A stretch of 60,000 nt of DNA from Tubulanus polymorphus (lineage: Eukaryota > Nemertea > Palaeonemertea > Tubulaniformes > Tubulanidae). This document shows positions 30,001 to 40,503 of the stretch, piece after piece. Made by a program: the position numbers and the translations under genes. The notes under the pieces were generated by a model. The model was not told the DNA's origin. It did not search any database and was given only the letters and a program-made list of their open reading frames with translations. How positions within the stretch are numbered: position 1 is the first letter of the stretch; the number at the start of each line of letters is the position of its first letter. The stretch spans positions 8,491,414 to 8,551,413 of the forward strand of contig NC_134034.1 in the NCBI RefSeq assembly GCF_964204645.1, given 5' to 3'.

Positions 30001-31097
30001 AAATTATTATCTCTTTCTATTTTTGGGATGTTTTTAATTTTAAATTTTTTTAAATTTAACAGGATACTTATCTATCTTATAATTATTTTCAAATGGTTTA
30101 TAATGAGTTAATCTAAAACTATGTTGTTTATAATCTTCAACTGGGTGTAAACAACTTATTATAGCCCATAGAAAACATTTATCATCTTCATTTTGTACAT
30201 TTATTACAGCATTAGTTTTAAATGGTAGTTTAATATAACTCGATGCTTCAATATCTGGTTCTTTATAATATGATACATTATTTTCATCAATTGGTTTCGA
30301 TTTAGTTAACTTATTATATTTTGTGTTATAAACATGTAAAGTCATAAATATTATTTCATCAAATATTAAACCAGATCCTTCAAAATATTTCTCTTCTATT
30401 TTAGTTTTTACTTCATTATAACATTTATCTAATTTATCATCTATATGTTGTTTTGAAATAATATGTTGTGAATGAGAATTTATATTATATATTGGATTAT
30501 CTTTCCAGATTTTATAAACTTTACTTTAACTGATATACTTATTTTAGGGTATTCAACATCAGTTATTATTTTTATTATTTCTTTCATATTTTCTAAATGT
30601 TTTTTATTTTCTTCTAATGTTTTTCCTTTATGAAATTTAAACTCGATAGCTGCTGGGCCAATATCACTTTTAAATGCTTCGGTTATCTCTATATCTTTTT
30701 TATTACCTAATGAATTAATATAATTTCTTACATCTTCCATGTATGGTCTTTTATTGTTTAATTTATTTTTTATGCTTTTAATTGTCTTCTGTTTCTTATC
30801 ATTATCTTTATCAAAATAATCTTCACCTAAAATATCATTATTCTTATTTCTAATATGACTTTTAGATTTTAAATGTTCTTTATAATATCTTTTATCACTG
30901 AATGATTGATTACATGTATCATATTTGTATGTTTCTTTTTCATTCGTTAATTCATCTAATTTAGTTTCTAATATATCATCTTCATATTCCAATTTCAATT
31001 TATTCTCTAAATGTGTTTTAGTTTTATTGTGTCTTGCTTTTTGGGATTTATCTATATTGATATTACATGTTGGGCAGTAGTACTTATTTGCTTCCAT
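27031..31097 (-). pseudogene. polB: Protein-primed DNA polymerase B, complete but broken (about 1355 codons)
   Basis: The N-terminus at 31097 has two Cys2-His2 fingers ('YYCPTCNINIDKSQKARHNK', then 'FSDKRYYKEHLKSKSHI'). Next come 'DDKCFLWAIISCLHP' and a zinc motif 'YLCRKCLHRF'. Exonuclease motifs follow, ExoI in 'VPFVIYGDFES' and ExoII in 'FHNLSGYDAHL'. An embedded endonuclease-VII-like 'CYYCEKIF ... VRDHDHLNGKFRGAAHENC' sits between them. The 3' half (from 28695) holds 'SIRGGVSG', motif A 'DANNLYG', motif B 'NNAFYGKT' and motif C 'YFDTDS'. Frameshifts at about 30500, 30052 (A-run) and 29757 and a TAA at 28735-28737 break it. Domain order and length fit Polinton PolB, which replicates linear genomes from a protein primer. 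Confidence 0.88.
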
Positions 31098-31346
31098 TTT
31101 AATATCAAATTTTTTTTTTAAATTGATTTTAGAAGTTCAATGATTTATATATGAATTATTTCAATCACACTTTACTAACACTTTTAATGTTTAAAAATCT
31201 AACTCATACAAATATGAATATTGAAATAATGTTTAAAATATATCTATATATCTATTCTATAAGAGCTTACACTTTTATATTGAATAATCTGTCAATTTAA
31301 ATGTTATTCATGTAAATTATGTTTATATATTTATGAATATCTTAAG
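31098..31346. repeat. Right subterminal region of element B
   Basis: Between the PolB start and the hairpin lie iteron-like words (ATGAATTATTTCAATCACAC, then CTAACACTTTTAATGTTTAAA) and an AT-rich tail ending ATCTTAAG. The inner 100 bp is inverted at the other end of the element (14767-14877), which shows it is part of the terminal inverted repeat. The same words are amplified into tandem arrays in the miniature element at 51.3-53.4 kb. Confidence 0.7.
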
Positions 31347-31535
31347 AGTAATAGGGGTAATGGGCTTTCAGGTTAAAGGTTGAAGGGGCAAGTGAGTAAA
31401 AAATGAAAATAACAATAATTTACAGTTGAATAAGGAGTGTGCGCGACTAATTCAACTGTAAATTATTGTTATTTTCATTTTTTTACGAGCTCGACCCTTC
31501 GACCTTTGGCTTGAAAGCCCATTACCCCTATTACT
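31347..31535. repeat. Terminal hairpin of element B (189 bp foldback)
   Basis: The unit begins AGTAATAGGGGTAATGGGCT and ends with the complement. Arms of about 93 bp pair almost throughout, with the tip near GTGTGCGCGAC. The stem core is ATAATTTACAGTTGAAT, different from the core in copy A, yet both arms of each hairpin agree with one another. The outer arm carries ACGAGCTCGACC and the inner arm AGTGAGTAAAA, the same polarity as in copy A. Flanking DNA outside is GTCCAC. Confidence 0.85.
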
Positions 31536-32500
31536 GTCCACACTTCAAATCTATTCCAGTTCGAATTGTAAGATATATTGCATTTAAAAAGTTCATCATT
31601 GTGATTAGTTATTACAAATTGTTTCCTTCTAAACAGTTTACTAAATAAGAATTTATCGATGGCAACGAAACATTTCGTTGCCACGGCTGTGCAAACATAA
31701 TTCAGTCTCTATTGCGAATGAATACACTGCAGAAGCATCTTGCTTTGAAATGTTCCTGAAAATCACCAAGTCGGCGTTTAACCTACTTTTGTTGAATATT
31801 TGGGGATTTTTACCTAGGGGATGTTTTTCCTGGATTTTTTTGTTTTGTTTTACCTACAACCGGGTGAGGGCAGTGTGTGATTACAGTTGGTCGAATATGC
31901 AATTTTTGTTGGAAATGAGCTGAACATACCATAAAAATCGCAATTTTTTGAAGCTTAATGTCTGAAAATATGGTATTGATTGGACTGCTAATTACTTAAA
32001 TACTCTCTGTAATTGATTACCAATTATTGCTGAATATGGGTTTTCTTCCTTTTTTATTTTTGGCAAACCGTCGAATATCCATAAATATCCATATATGAGC
32101 ATGTATATCCGTCGAATATGGAGAATGAATTGAATTATTACACAGCGAACTGTCGAATATGCGTCGAATATGGAAAATTATTTATATGATTATTTTGGTG
32201 AACCGTCGAATATGCGTTGAATATGGTCACTCCATCTGAAATGGTTTTTCCGGACCCCGTCGAATATGGTGACCCCTTTTTTCAGTTCAAAAATGTTGGT
32301 AACTATCAGTCATTTTCGGTATTAGCTTGTTTGATATGCTAATACAGTATCTAAATCAACTTATTGTGACTTAATATCCGAGATAAATGAATCTGATATC
32401 GGAAACGAGAGTGACAAAAAAGTTCAAAATTTCAAATTGATTTTTCTCAGTTTCAATAAAAGTGCATATTCGACGGTTCGCCAGAAACCCAGCGAATTTT
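31536..32500. other. Non-coding region with scattered GTCGAATATG words
   Basis: No supported gene. About eight copies of (C)GTCGAATATG or close variants occur between about 31890 and 32480, one of them inverted, with irregular spacing. A perfect 10 bp stem (GGCAACGAAA / TTTCGTTGCC) lies at about 31661-31682. The region is moderately AT-rich and may be part of a degenerate repeat element. Confidence 0.5.
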
Positions 32501-33182
32501 TCAAAGCACTACGGCATAGGAACGACACCGACAGGGATACGGTGGCCGAGTCGCGCGAAGCACTACCGACATAGGCGACCTATGCAGCTTGTGCTTTGAA
32601 TGACATAGCGAGCGTAGTGTCGGAGCAGCGGACCCTATGCAGCCTGTGCTTCGAACGGCATAGTACGCGTAATGCTTCGGCGATGTACGAGTGCATAGGA
32701 GGGCTATGCACGACACAACATACGGCGTCGTATAATGCGCATCGGCGCTCGGGTCGGGCTACCATTCGTACTCGACTCGTCGTTGTGACACGGAGCGCAG
32801 TTTCTATCAACTCTACCCAATAATCATCGATTAATCACGTCTGGCCGAGGCAAGGGCGGTAAAGGAAACGTGATCGCGCGCGTGTTGTGTTAGTCGCCCC
32901 TACACGGCGTTTTCTCGCGGCCTGTTACAAACCTTCGGATTACTTAAGTAACGCTGTTGCGCCTTTGGATATATTATATATTATATTATCGAGATCGGAT
33001 TACTCCAGTGAGAGATATTACTTGCCGGTGAAATCTTTATATTTATTCTCATATTTATATTATATTATATTTATATTGCACTTGTTTGATTAAATTTTTC
33101 TCATAACCTTAACCTCATTGTCAATTGTTGAAATTAACGTTTTTTTCTCTCCTCAATGTTTATAAATATAACGTCCCCGACA
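32501..33182 (+). other. GC-rich block and LINE 5' untranslated region
   Basis: At 32500-32900 the composition turns GC-rich with many CG dinucleotides and repeated CATAG/CTATGC words. From about 32880 the sequence (GTGTTGTGTTAGTCG ... ACGGCGT) resembles 48865-48900, which lies in the same position ahead of another LINE ORF1. This identifies it as LINE 5' UTR. The GC-rich part is not found ahead of the other copies and may be a separate insertion or a CpG-rich promoter. Confidence 0.5.
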
Positions 33183-34125
33183 ATGACTGTATTAATTGAC
33201 CGGTCAAGGACACTAGTTGTAGAGAGCACATACTCACTACAAGATTGGACCCAAAACGACATTATTAAACTATTAAGGTCACAAGACATCCACGTGGGCG
33301 AAATAGCCCAAATCTCTAGAGTAGGACAATACCTCTACGAGGTATCCTTCTCAGACCCATTGGTCGTTGATACCTTAATTAAAGACAATAAAGATGTTGA
33401 TATCGCATATAAAGACATCTCTGTACGGTTTAAACGTGCAGAAAATATAACCACTGACTCCGTACGGAATACCTACCTGCACGTATGGAGCCCCATACGA
33501 GATGTCCCGAGCAGATATCCAAAATAAGCTTGCAGAAAAATACGGGTTTACCGTAACTTCGTACAAGCGGGGACCACTGAGGGAACATCCTCATATTTTC
33601 TCAGGCGTTCGCCACTTTGTTGGCATCTTGGACAAACCCATATATCGTACTCTATATGTGAAAAAAGTCAGGCTCACCATCAAGTACGAGGGGCAGGAAG
33701 TACTTCCCCCTCTCTGTTATAGCTGTCGAGAAAGAGGCCATATAGCTAAGGATTGCCCAGGACCAAAACCCACCCAATGACTCAACCAACAACCGGAAGC
33801 TCCATTATACTCCCAGGTCGCAAAAATCCCACTACCCGACCCAGTTGAAAATGAACTAGATATAGACCCGGTTGAACCCAAACCAATCGCCGGTCCATCA
33901 CATCTTGGTGATAATGTCAGCTTCACCTCCACAGATAAAGACGACATTTACTACCGGGAACTCGAAAGTCTTCCCATATACCAACACAACATTGATGAAA
34001 ACCTGGATGCCTGTGTGTCGCGCCCTATCAGGAAGACATCTACCCCAAATAGGAAACGACAGCACGTCTCACCTGAAGAAAAAGAAAAAAAGCGGCGCGC
34101 AAGCGTCCACTATGTAGACGTCTAA
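33183..34125 (+). pseudogene. LINE copy 1 ORF1 (zinc-knuckle gag-like protein), broken
   Basis: Starts 'MTVLIDRSRTLVVESTYSLQ', matching the starts of the other copies. An upstream in-frame ATG at 33156 is not shared. A frameshift near 33488 separates the first 110 residues from the rest. A CCHC knuckle 'CYSCRERGHIAKDC' lies at about 33715-33760, and a TGA at 33778-33780 interrupts the frame again. The remaining C-terminal part ends 'RRASVHYVDV' at the TAA 34123-34125. ORF1 proteins of this kind coat LINE RNA. It belongs to the same subfamily as copy 3. Confidence 0.8.
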
Positions 34126-37100
34126 ATGTCCAGTCAAACAAATACAACTAATCCCCTCCGAGTCATATCCCTGAACACGGAGGGCTTGTCAACCAAAATT
34201 ACGAATATAGTCCACCAACTAAAACGATACTCAAACACAATTATGCTCCTTCAAGAAACTCATAATCCTAGCCCTAAACATCTCGTATATCTAGAAAATA
34301 AACTCCACATAAAGATCTACAACAACCCAGGCACGAAACAACAAGCAGGCACCATAATTACGTTCCCAAATAACCTGTTTGCACTCTACAGCATAACTTT
34401 CGAAATTCAAATACCGGGCCGACTCTCCACCCTTAAAATCAACGTTAAAAATAATAGAACCCTACTACTAATTTATAATATATATGCGCCATCCGTGAAC
34501 CTTCGTAAGAAACACTTCTTTGAAGAACTCAATGAAAAGATTAATACAAATAACGTCCCCATCATTGTAGCAGGCGACTTCAACATGATTCTCCAACCCA
34601 TAGACAGTAGCAAATACCAATTAGTTAAAAATACAAAATCAGTCCTCCAAGCCTTGACCCTTATCCTATCAAACAACAACTTAACGGACGTTTTCAGACA
34701 TAATCACCCAAACAAACAAGAATATACACGCACACCTAGAGGAAAATCCATCCATCGTTTAGCATCGACACGTCTTGATAGAATATACACTAACGACAGA
34801 CATATATTAAGCTCATCGAAAATAGAACACATACCTATACTTTTCTCAGACCACTGTGCAGTACAAATAACCATTCCGTTCCTGATCCCAACAGCCGCTG
34901 TTAAAACCCATACAGGCAAAAATTCAGATACCCTCTGGAAATGTAATAATTCAATCCTAAGCCACCCAAAAATTAAAGAAAATATCAGCTGAAATTGAAT
35001 CCTATGTAAATTATAATAAAACTTTAAAATCCGCCCAAGATTCATGGGACGAACTAAAAACTAACTAACAGAAATTAACAGACGAGCAAGCGGCCACCTT
35101 AGAAGAACTTTTATCAATAGACGAAACCTTTACTGCCCTCAAAGGAATGAATAAATCACCAGGCCCCGATGGACTAAGTAAAGAGTTCTACCTAACCTTT
35201 TGGAATCAAATCGGACCCGAAATTACCGAATTATTCAACAACATACTTTTCTCAAACTCATTAACAAATTCACAAAAAACCGCCCACGTCAGGCTCATCC
35301 CAAAAAAAGGTGACATAACACTCATTAAAAATTGGCGACCAATCTCTCTTTTAAATATTGATTACAAAATTCTAACAAAAGTCTTATCCAATAGACTAAA
35401 AACAGTTATGCCTTACCTCACACACCCTGACCAAACCTGCGGTATCCCAAATAGACAGATTTTTGAAAATATATATTTAGCCCAAGACATCTTTAACTTT
35501 TATAGAACTAAAAATACCACCCATGCCATAATGTCAATCGACCAAGAAAAGCCTTTGACAGATTAGATCACAACTTTGTGAAAAAAGTAATTCGAAAACA
35601 AAATTTCGGCCCCAACTTTAGAAAATGGATCGACATCTTATACGAAAACCCACACTCTAAAATTATTCTAAATCACCAACTTACAAACCCAATCGAAATT
35701 CAAAAAGGCGTGAGACAAGGGTGCTCACTATCTATGCAACTATTCATATTATGTATCGAAATAATCGGCAACATGATTAGACAAAACACAAATATCAAAG
35801 GATTCAATCACCCCGGTGGAAAAACTCGCACCAAACTAACTCAATACGCAGACGATGTTAACACCTATATCACATCATTGGAAGAAATGAACCTCATCTT
35901 CAAAATATACGATAAATATGGCCTGGCCTCAGGATCAAAAATCAACCGTGACAAAACTGAAATTTTACTCATTAATCCCACTGCCAAAAATCCATACCCG
36001 GCCGAATACACGAAACCCTTCATTAAAATTCTTGGCTTACAATTAGGAAACATCACCAACAAAGAGTTATGGACACCGATCATTGAGAAAATTATTACCA
36101 CTTTTAAAATCATGACTATTAGAAATCTGAACTTTATACAACGGGCAAAACTAGCAAATACCTATATACTTAGCAAACTTTGGTTTATAGCAAGATTCAT
36201 TGAACCACCTAGAGACTATATCAATTTACTGCAAACCGAACTATTTAACTTTATTAGGCATAAGAAATTGCCAACTATTTCCCGAGAAATTATGTACCAA
36301 CCAATTGAAGACGGTGGCTGTGGTGTCACAAATATCAGTAAAAAACTTAAAGCTCACCTCATCCAAAAACTATTTACACTTTCATCGCTAACCCAAAACA
36401 ATATTAGACCAGCCTGGGCAGATTTTATGATATACTCACTCGGAACCAATAGAGTAAAAAAACTCATACCTAACATAGATACCACAAACATACCATATAA
36501 CCTAACAACACCACCCTACTACAGAAACCTAGAACTCACTATCCACGAACTCTCAAAGATGAAAATTGATATTAACAGTCCAGGACTAATAGTACAGAAT
36601 TTTTATAAACCCCTAGTTTACAACATTATAGCTACCGCAAAAGTTCGAAAGAAAATCCCATTACGAAATTGGAAAAAAGTCTGGAGCTCAGCATGGGGAA
36701 AATTTCTTCCAAACGTCTACCAAGAGCTTAATTACCGTATAATCCACGATGCCCTTCCACTATCCAAAGCCAAATATCTATCTAAATGCCCCCACTGCAA
36801 CCAAAAAGAAACCATTAAACACGTTTTCATAGACTGTATCCATATTAAAGAAACTCAAAACCTCCTCAAAAAATATTTCAAAATAACAACTAACTCTAAA
36901 ATAGATATCAACTACGAATTGATCTGCTTTAACCATATAAATTATACTTTGAAATCGAAAACCTACGAGGAATACACCCTCACACTTCTATCGGCATACA
37001 AATACAGCATATGGAAATATCGCAACAACCACAAACATAACGATCCCATAAAAATTCTTCCGATCCAAACCTTTAAAGCAGAAATTAAAAGCTGTAAAAA

Positions 37101-37128
37101 CATTAAAACAGCACCAAATCCCCTATGA
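34126..37128 (+). pseudogene. LINE copy 1 ORF2 (APE endonuclease and reverse transcriptase), broken
   Basis: The apurinic-type endonuclease is recognisable ('VISLNTEGLSTKI', 'MLLQETHNP', 'IIVAGDFNMIL', 'SDHCAVQ'), followed by a stop near 34990 and an internal deletion. The reverse transcriptase begins 'MNKSPGPDGLSKEFYLTFWN', shows 'NWRPISLLNIDYKI', and after a frameshift near 35565 has 'GVRQGCSLSMQLF' and the catalytic 'QYADDVN'. The C-terminus has a CCHC-type motif ('CPHCNQKETIKHVFIDC'). This layout fits the L1/Tx1 group. The start ATG directly follows the ORF1 stop (TAAATG), consistent with reinitiation. Confidence 0.82.
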
Positions 37129-38284
37129 ACTGTAATAGACCTGTCCACACATCGTATAGACTAGACAAATATACAACATTGAAAAATTACTACGATCTAT
37201 AATACTTGCACTTATACCTTTGTATACTTCTCAACTGTGTACCTTCGGTACACACACGTCCCTAATTAGACATATCATAATTTTTAGACTATAAATGGAA
37301 AAACTATATATTTCTAGAAATTGTAAATATACTTTTAAGACAATACACAAACTCTGCCTTTGTGTATCATCCTGTTTCCCAGTTTATAGACTGTCAGACA
37401 TCATACAGCCCTTTCTATTCCCTATATATTACATATACGTATCGACTACGCGGACCATCCGTATATAACAATAAACATATATACTTTCGTATGTATTTGC
37501 AAGCTTTAACCGCCTCAAAATCACATTTTCCCCGACTCGAAAACATGCATCCCTGTCCCGACACACAGGCAATCGACTCCTGATTAGACAAACTGACTAC
37601 GTAGACAATCCTCGTGTACACAAATAGAAAGGTGGCTAGCCATCAGCCCCTCTCTCTAGCCCAATAAGCCTCAAGCATAAAGCTTTACATCCTAGACGAA
37701 TATTTATATGAAACACTCTCCTTTCTATGCAGCACAAACACTGCAGACCTGCCTCAACAATGTTCGAAAGGATTGCATACAACTGTCTCTGACACAATCG
37801 ACCGCCATTGTTTAAATTTGGCAACAGTACCGATATCCGTTTGTCAAAATTTGGCAACAGCATCGATATCCGTTGACATGGATCCATTTGCCGATACCTA
37901 ACGCTTCGACAACGCAGCAAATATGACGCATCTAACAGTCGTCTAAGACCCAATGCAAAATTAGTATGTTGTCAAAAATCCGGCAACATACTAAAAATAT
38001 ACCCTTTTCCAAATGTTTCAATCTGAAACTTATATACATAAGTATATACCCCTTCTTATCAGTTGTGCACAGATTTTGCCGGCTTTTCCCCTACCATGTG
38101 TCAAAGAACACATACTGCATGCAGTCGTCTAAGTAAGGACAACTGACCAAACAGTACTGCCCTTGTATTCCTATAATCCCTATTGATACAAATCTCAATC
38201 TCTATTAATAGACCCCTATAGTAATTGGAAGATGTGGGTTTCAGATCAGAGGACGAGAGGACGAGACACCACTCATCACCACAA
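37129..38284 (+). other. LINE 3' untranslated region
   Basis: The part at 37129-37660 matches 56319-56850 downstream of copy 3, with shared blocks such as GAAATTGTAA, 'CACACACGT' and GGTGGCTA(G/A)CCATCAGCC. It is therefore LINE 3' UTR and not host DNA. A short direct repeat with 'AATTTGGCAACAG' and 'CGATATCCGTT' lies at about 37810-37875. No gene is supported. Confidence 0.6.
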
Positions 38285-38287
38285 GTA

Positions 38288-38440
38288 ATTTTTTTTCCTA
38301 ATAAATGGGAGATAGAAAAGCATTCTTAGCAACAATAAATAACAGAATAAAACCAGTAAAAAAATAATTTGAAATAAAAAAGTTAATTGATGTTAGAAAA
38401 GAAATTGAACATAAAATATTGAAACTAGAAAAACATCAGG
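38288..38440 (+). pseudogene. Fragment of a Polinton gene not present in elements A or B
   Basis: The start signal AATTTTTTTTCCTAATAAATGG is exactly the Polinton gene-junction type. It leads into 'MGDRKAFLATINNRIKPVKK', a stop, and 'FEIKKLIDVRKEIEHKILKL' in the same frame. Codon use is AT-rich like the Polinton genes and unlike the LINE around it. At about 38440 it joins directly to LINE ORF2 sequence. The ATG is at 38305. I cannot place the protein. Confidence 0.5.
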
Positions 38441-39130
38441 GCCGAAATAGAATTTTACGCAAACTATAAGAAAACTTTAAAATCCGCCCAAGATTCATGG
38501 GACGAACTAATAACAAATTTTTAAAAAGTCATTGTTAAAATATCCGGCGAAATAAACCAAGAACACATCAAATTGGAAAAGGAATTAAACGAAAAACTAA
38601 TTACAAAAATACAGATATACAATAACACCAAATGTAAAACAGCACTCATCGAAATTAACATCTAAAACAGCAAATCAACGAACTTAAACTATACAGAAAC
38701 AAAGCCTACCAAATCCAATCACGAGCGAATACACTTTTAGAAAATGAAAACAGCGCTTTGTATATTGAAATACTTAGAAACGAATAACAAAAAAAGTACA
38801 AATTAAATCCCTTAAAGATAAAAATGGTGAATAAAAACATAATATAGAAGATTTAAAATCAATAGCTTCTTTTATCAAGACTTATATACCGAACAAATGA
38901 ACAAGCCAATTCACTAGAACACTTAATAACCATTGACGAAACACACATAGCATTAAAACAGATGAGCAACAACAAATCCCCCGGCCCAGACGGGTTAACA
39001 AAGGAATTTTACATGACCTTTGGGACCAAACATATAATAACATTTTACTATCAAATTCATTAACAGAAACCCCAAAATTATGAAAAACTGGCGACCCATA
39101 TCTCTACTTAATGTTGATTATAAAATTCGG
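38441..39130 (+). pseudogene. LINE ORF2 fragment (linker and start of reverse transcriptase)
   Basis: Begins in the 'TLKSAQDSWDEL' region of ORF2, passes through the linker and reaches 'MSNNKSPGPDGLTKEFYMTF' and 'NWRPISLLNVDYKI', with many stops. It ends at about 39130. Its linker contains the uninterrupted target sequence ATCCAATCACGAGCGAA (38717-38733), into which the miniature Polinton has inserted in LINE copy 3. It therefore serves as a natural empty-site reference. Confidence 0.75.
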
Positions 39131-39137
39131 GTGTTTC

Positions 39138-39240
39138 TAAAACTATGCACTACTAAAACGAAGACCGAAGACCTATGCACTTTGCGAAACTAAAACTATG
39201 CATGACTAAAACGAAGACCGAAGACCTATGCACTCATTAG
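39138..39240. repeat. Short tandem duplication (about 50 bp, two units)
   Basis: The words AAACTATGCA, ACTAAAACGAAGACCGAAG and ACCTATGCACT occur twice in order at about 39138-39183 and 39188-39235. The block separates the preceding LINE fragment from the 5' region of LINE copy 2. No coding potential is seen. Confidence 0.7.
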
Positions 39241-39503
39241 AAATCGTAACTAGGGGCGCTATTTGTATATTCAACCACCTCTGTCGATGAGTATAGGCAA
39301 TAGGGACCTACTAGATATATATCATCTTTTCGATACCGGACCGGATCAAAATCCAGCTGGAGACAATCATTATCGGTGAAACCTTTTTCACTTTGTAGTG
39401 CACCTATTTCATGTTATCATTTTGAAAATTAAAAGTTCTTACATTAACATTTTAACTATAACATTTTGTCTCTTCGCACTTATAATATATATATATATGC
39501 ATT

Positions 39504-40442
39504 ATGACTACTCTCTTAGACAGGTCAGCTACCCTGATCTTAGAGCCTGAGCCCGACGATAATGACAATAGGCACATAACTCAGACAGAAATAATCCTCC
39601 AACAGTACGACATTGAACTTTCTGAAATATACCAAGTGTCGAGAACGTCTGATAACATTTATGAGGTCAGTTTTACTGATTCCAGAACGATTGGAGGATT
39701 TCTAAGAGACATTAGATATAAGATACCTTCAATCAAAGGCACCCGAATAAATTTTCAACGTGCACCCAATGTTACATCCGACACGAAACCTTTTGTGTGG
39801 CTTCATATATATGGGGCACCCTTTGAACTGGCAAGCCAAGACATTGCCAAAAAACTTTCCGAGAAATACGGGTTCAAGACCCTTTCGCATAAAAGAGGAG
39901 TCCTCAAAGACTATTCGCAAATTTTTTCGGGAGTCCGCCACTTCAAGGGCTACATTGACAAGCCTATATATCGTACCATGTACGTTAGAAAAGCCAGAAT
40001 CACGGTCAAGTACGATGGCCAGGTAATTCAACCTCCTCTCTGCTATGTATGCCGCGAGAGGGGGCACATAACAAAGGACTGCACGAAAGATGTAGCTGCA
40101 ACACCAGCTCATCAACAGCATCTAACGTATGCCCAAGCGGTATTTATACCACATACTATACAGGAACCTTCCCAAGAACAGGCCCAAATACCGCTCCCCG
40201 AACCAAGTGTCGAGGAAGCCGGCGAGCTAAATGATCAGGATCTTGCGCTCCAACCTCCAATAACCCAGCAAACCGAATACACCTTGGATGTGGACCATAA
40301 CATCCAAATATACAAGGATACGATCGATCTACCGATATATCCGCCTATATGCTCGTATGATGATAAAGCTGAACCTCGTGTGTCGAGCCAGGCTCTAACA
40401 TCGACCCCAAAAAGACAAGAAGCACACCCGAAGAAAAAATAG
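39504..40442 (+). CDS. LINE copy 2 ORF1 (312 aa, intact)
   Basis: The only uninterrupted LINE ORF1 in the window. It starts 'MTTLLDRSATLILEPEPDDN', defining a second subfamily shared with copy 4. Residues about 95-170 form a conserved domain ('HIYGAPFELASQDIAKKLSE', then 'KRGVLKDYSQIFSGVRHFKG'). A CCHC knuckle 'CYVCRERGHITKDC' lies at about 175-190. The C-terminal part is acidic, then basic ('TPKRQEAHPKKK'). It would bind LINE RNA. Related copies start at the same Met. ORF2 begins 61 bp downstream, unlike the abutting arrangement in copy 1. Confidence 0.82.
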   Translation: MTTLLDRSATLILEPEPDDNDNRHITQTEIILQQYDIELSEIYQVSRTSDNIYEVSFTDSRTIGGFLRDIRYKIPSIKGTRINFQRAPNVTSDTKPFVWLHIYGAPFELASQDIAKKLSEKYGFKTLSHKRGVLKDYSQIFSGVRHFKGYIDKPIYRTMYVRKARITVKYDGQVIQPPLCYVCRERGHITKDCTKDVAATPAHQQHLTYAQAVFIPHTIQEPSQEQAQIPLPEPSVEEAGELNDQDLALQPPITQQTEYTLDVDHNIQIYKDTIDLPIYPPICSYDDKAEPRVSSQALTSTPKRQEAHPKKK

Positions 40443-40503
40443 ACAAAAGAAAAAAAACCTCCACAAAGAACATACAATTCGTTGATGTCTAAATTATATC
40501 TAC

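Larger units (their letters stand above)
14767..31535 (-). mobile_element. Polinton/Maverick element B (inverted relative to A, left hairpin lost)
   Basis: Same gene order as copy A, read in the opposite direction. HNH, 200-residue protein, membrane protein, integrase and ATPase are on the plus strand. Zinc-finger protein, MCP, coiled-coil protein, small membrane proteins, penton-like protein and PolB are on the minus strand. The right end is a 189 bp hairpin ending at 31535. The left end matches the inner part of the terminal repeat (14767-14877) but breaks off before the hairpin. Copy B is highly similar to A by eye in the shared genes but carries mostly different lesions. Confidence 0.93.

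Noticed and set aside
1-31535. Inverted Polinton pair as a pure assembly palindrome artefact
   Set aside because: The copies differ by many substitutions, indels, a swapped protein segment, different intergenic palindromes and different hairpins, so they are distinct elements.
32501-32823. Overlapping ORFs on both strands in the CG-rich block
   Set aside because: Open frames arise from GC-rich sequence with few stops. There are no domains, and no counterpart occurs in the other LINE copies.
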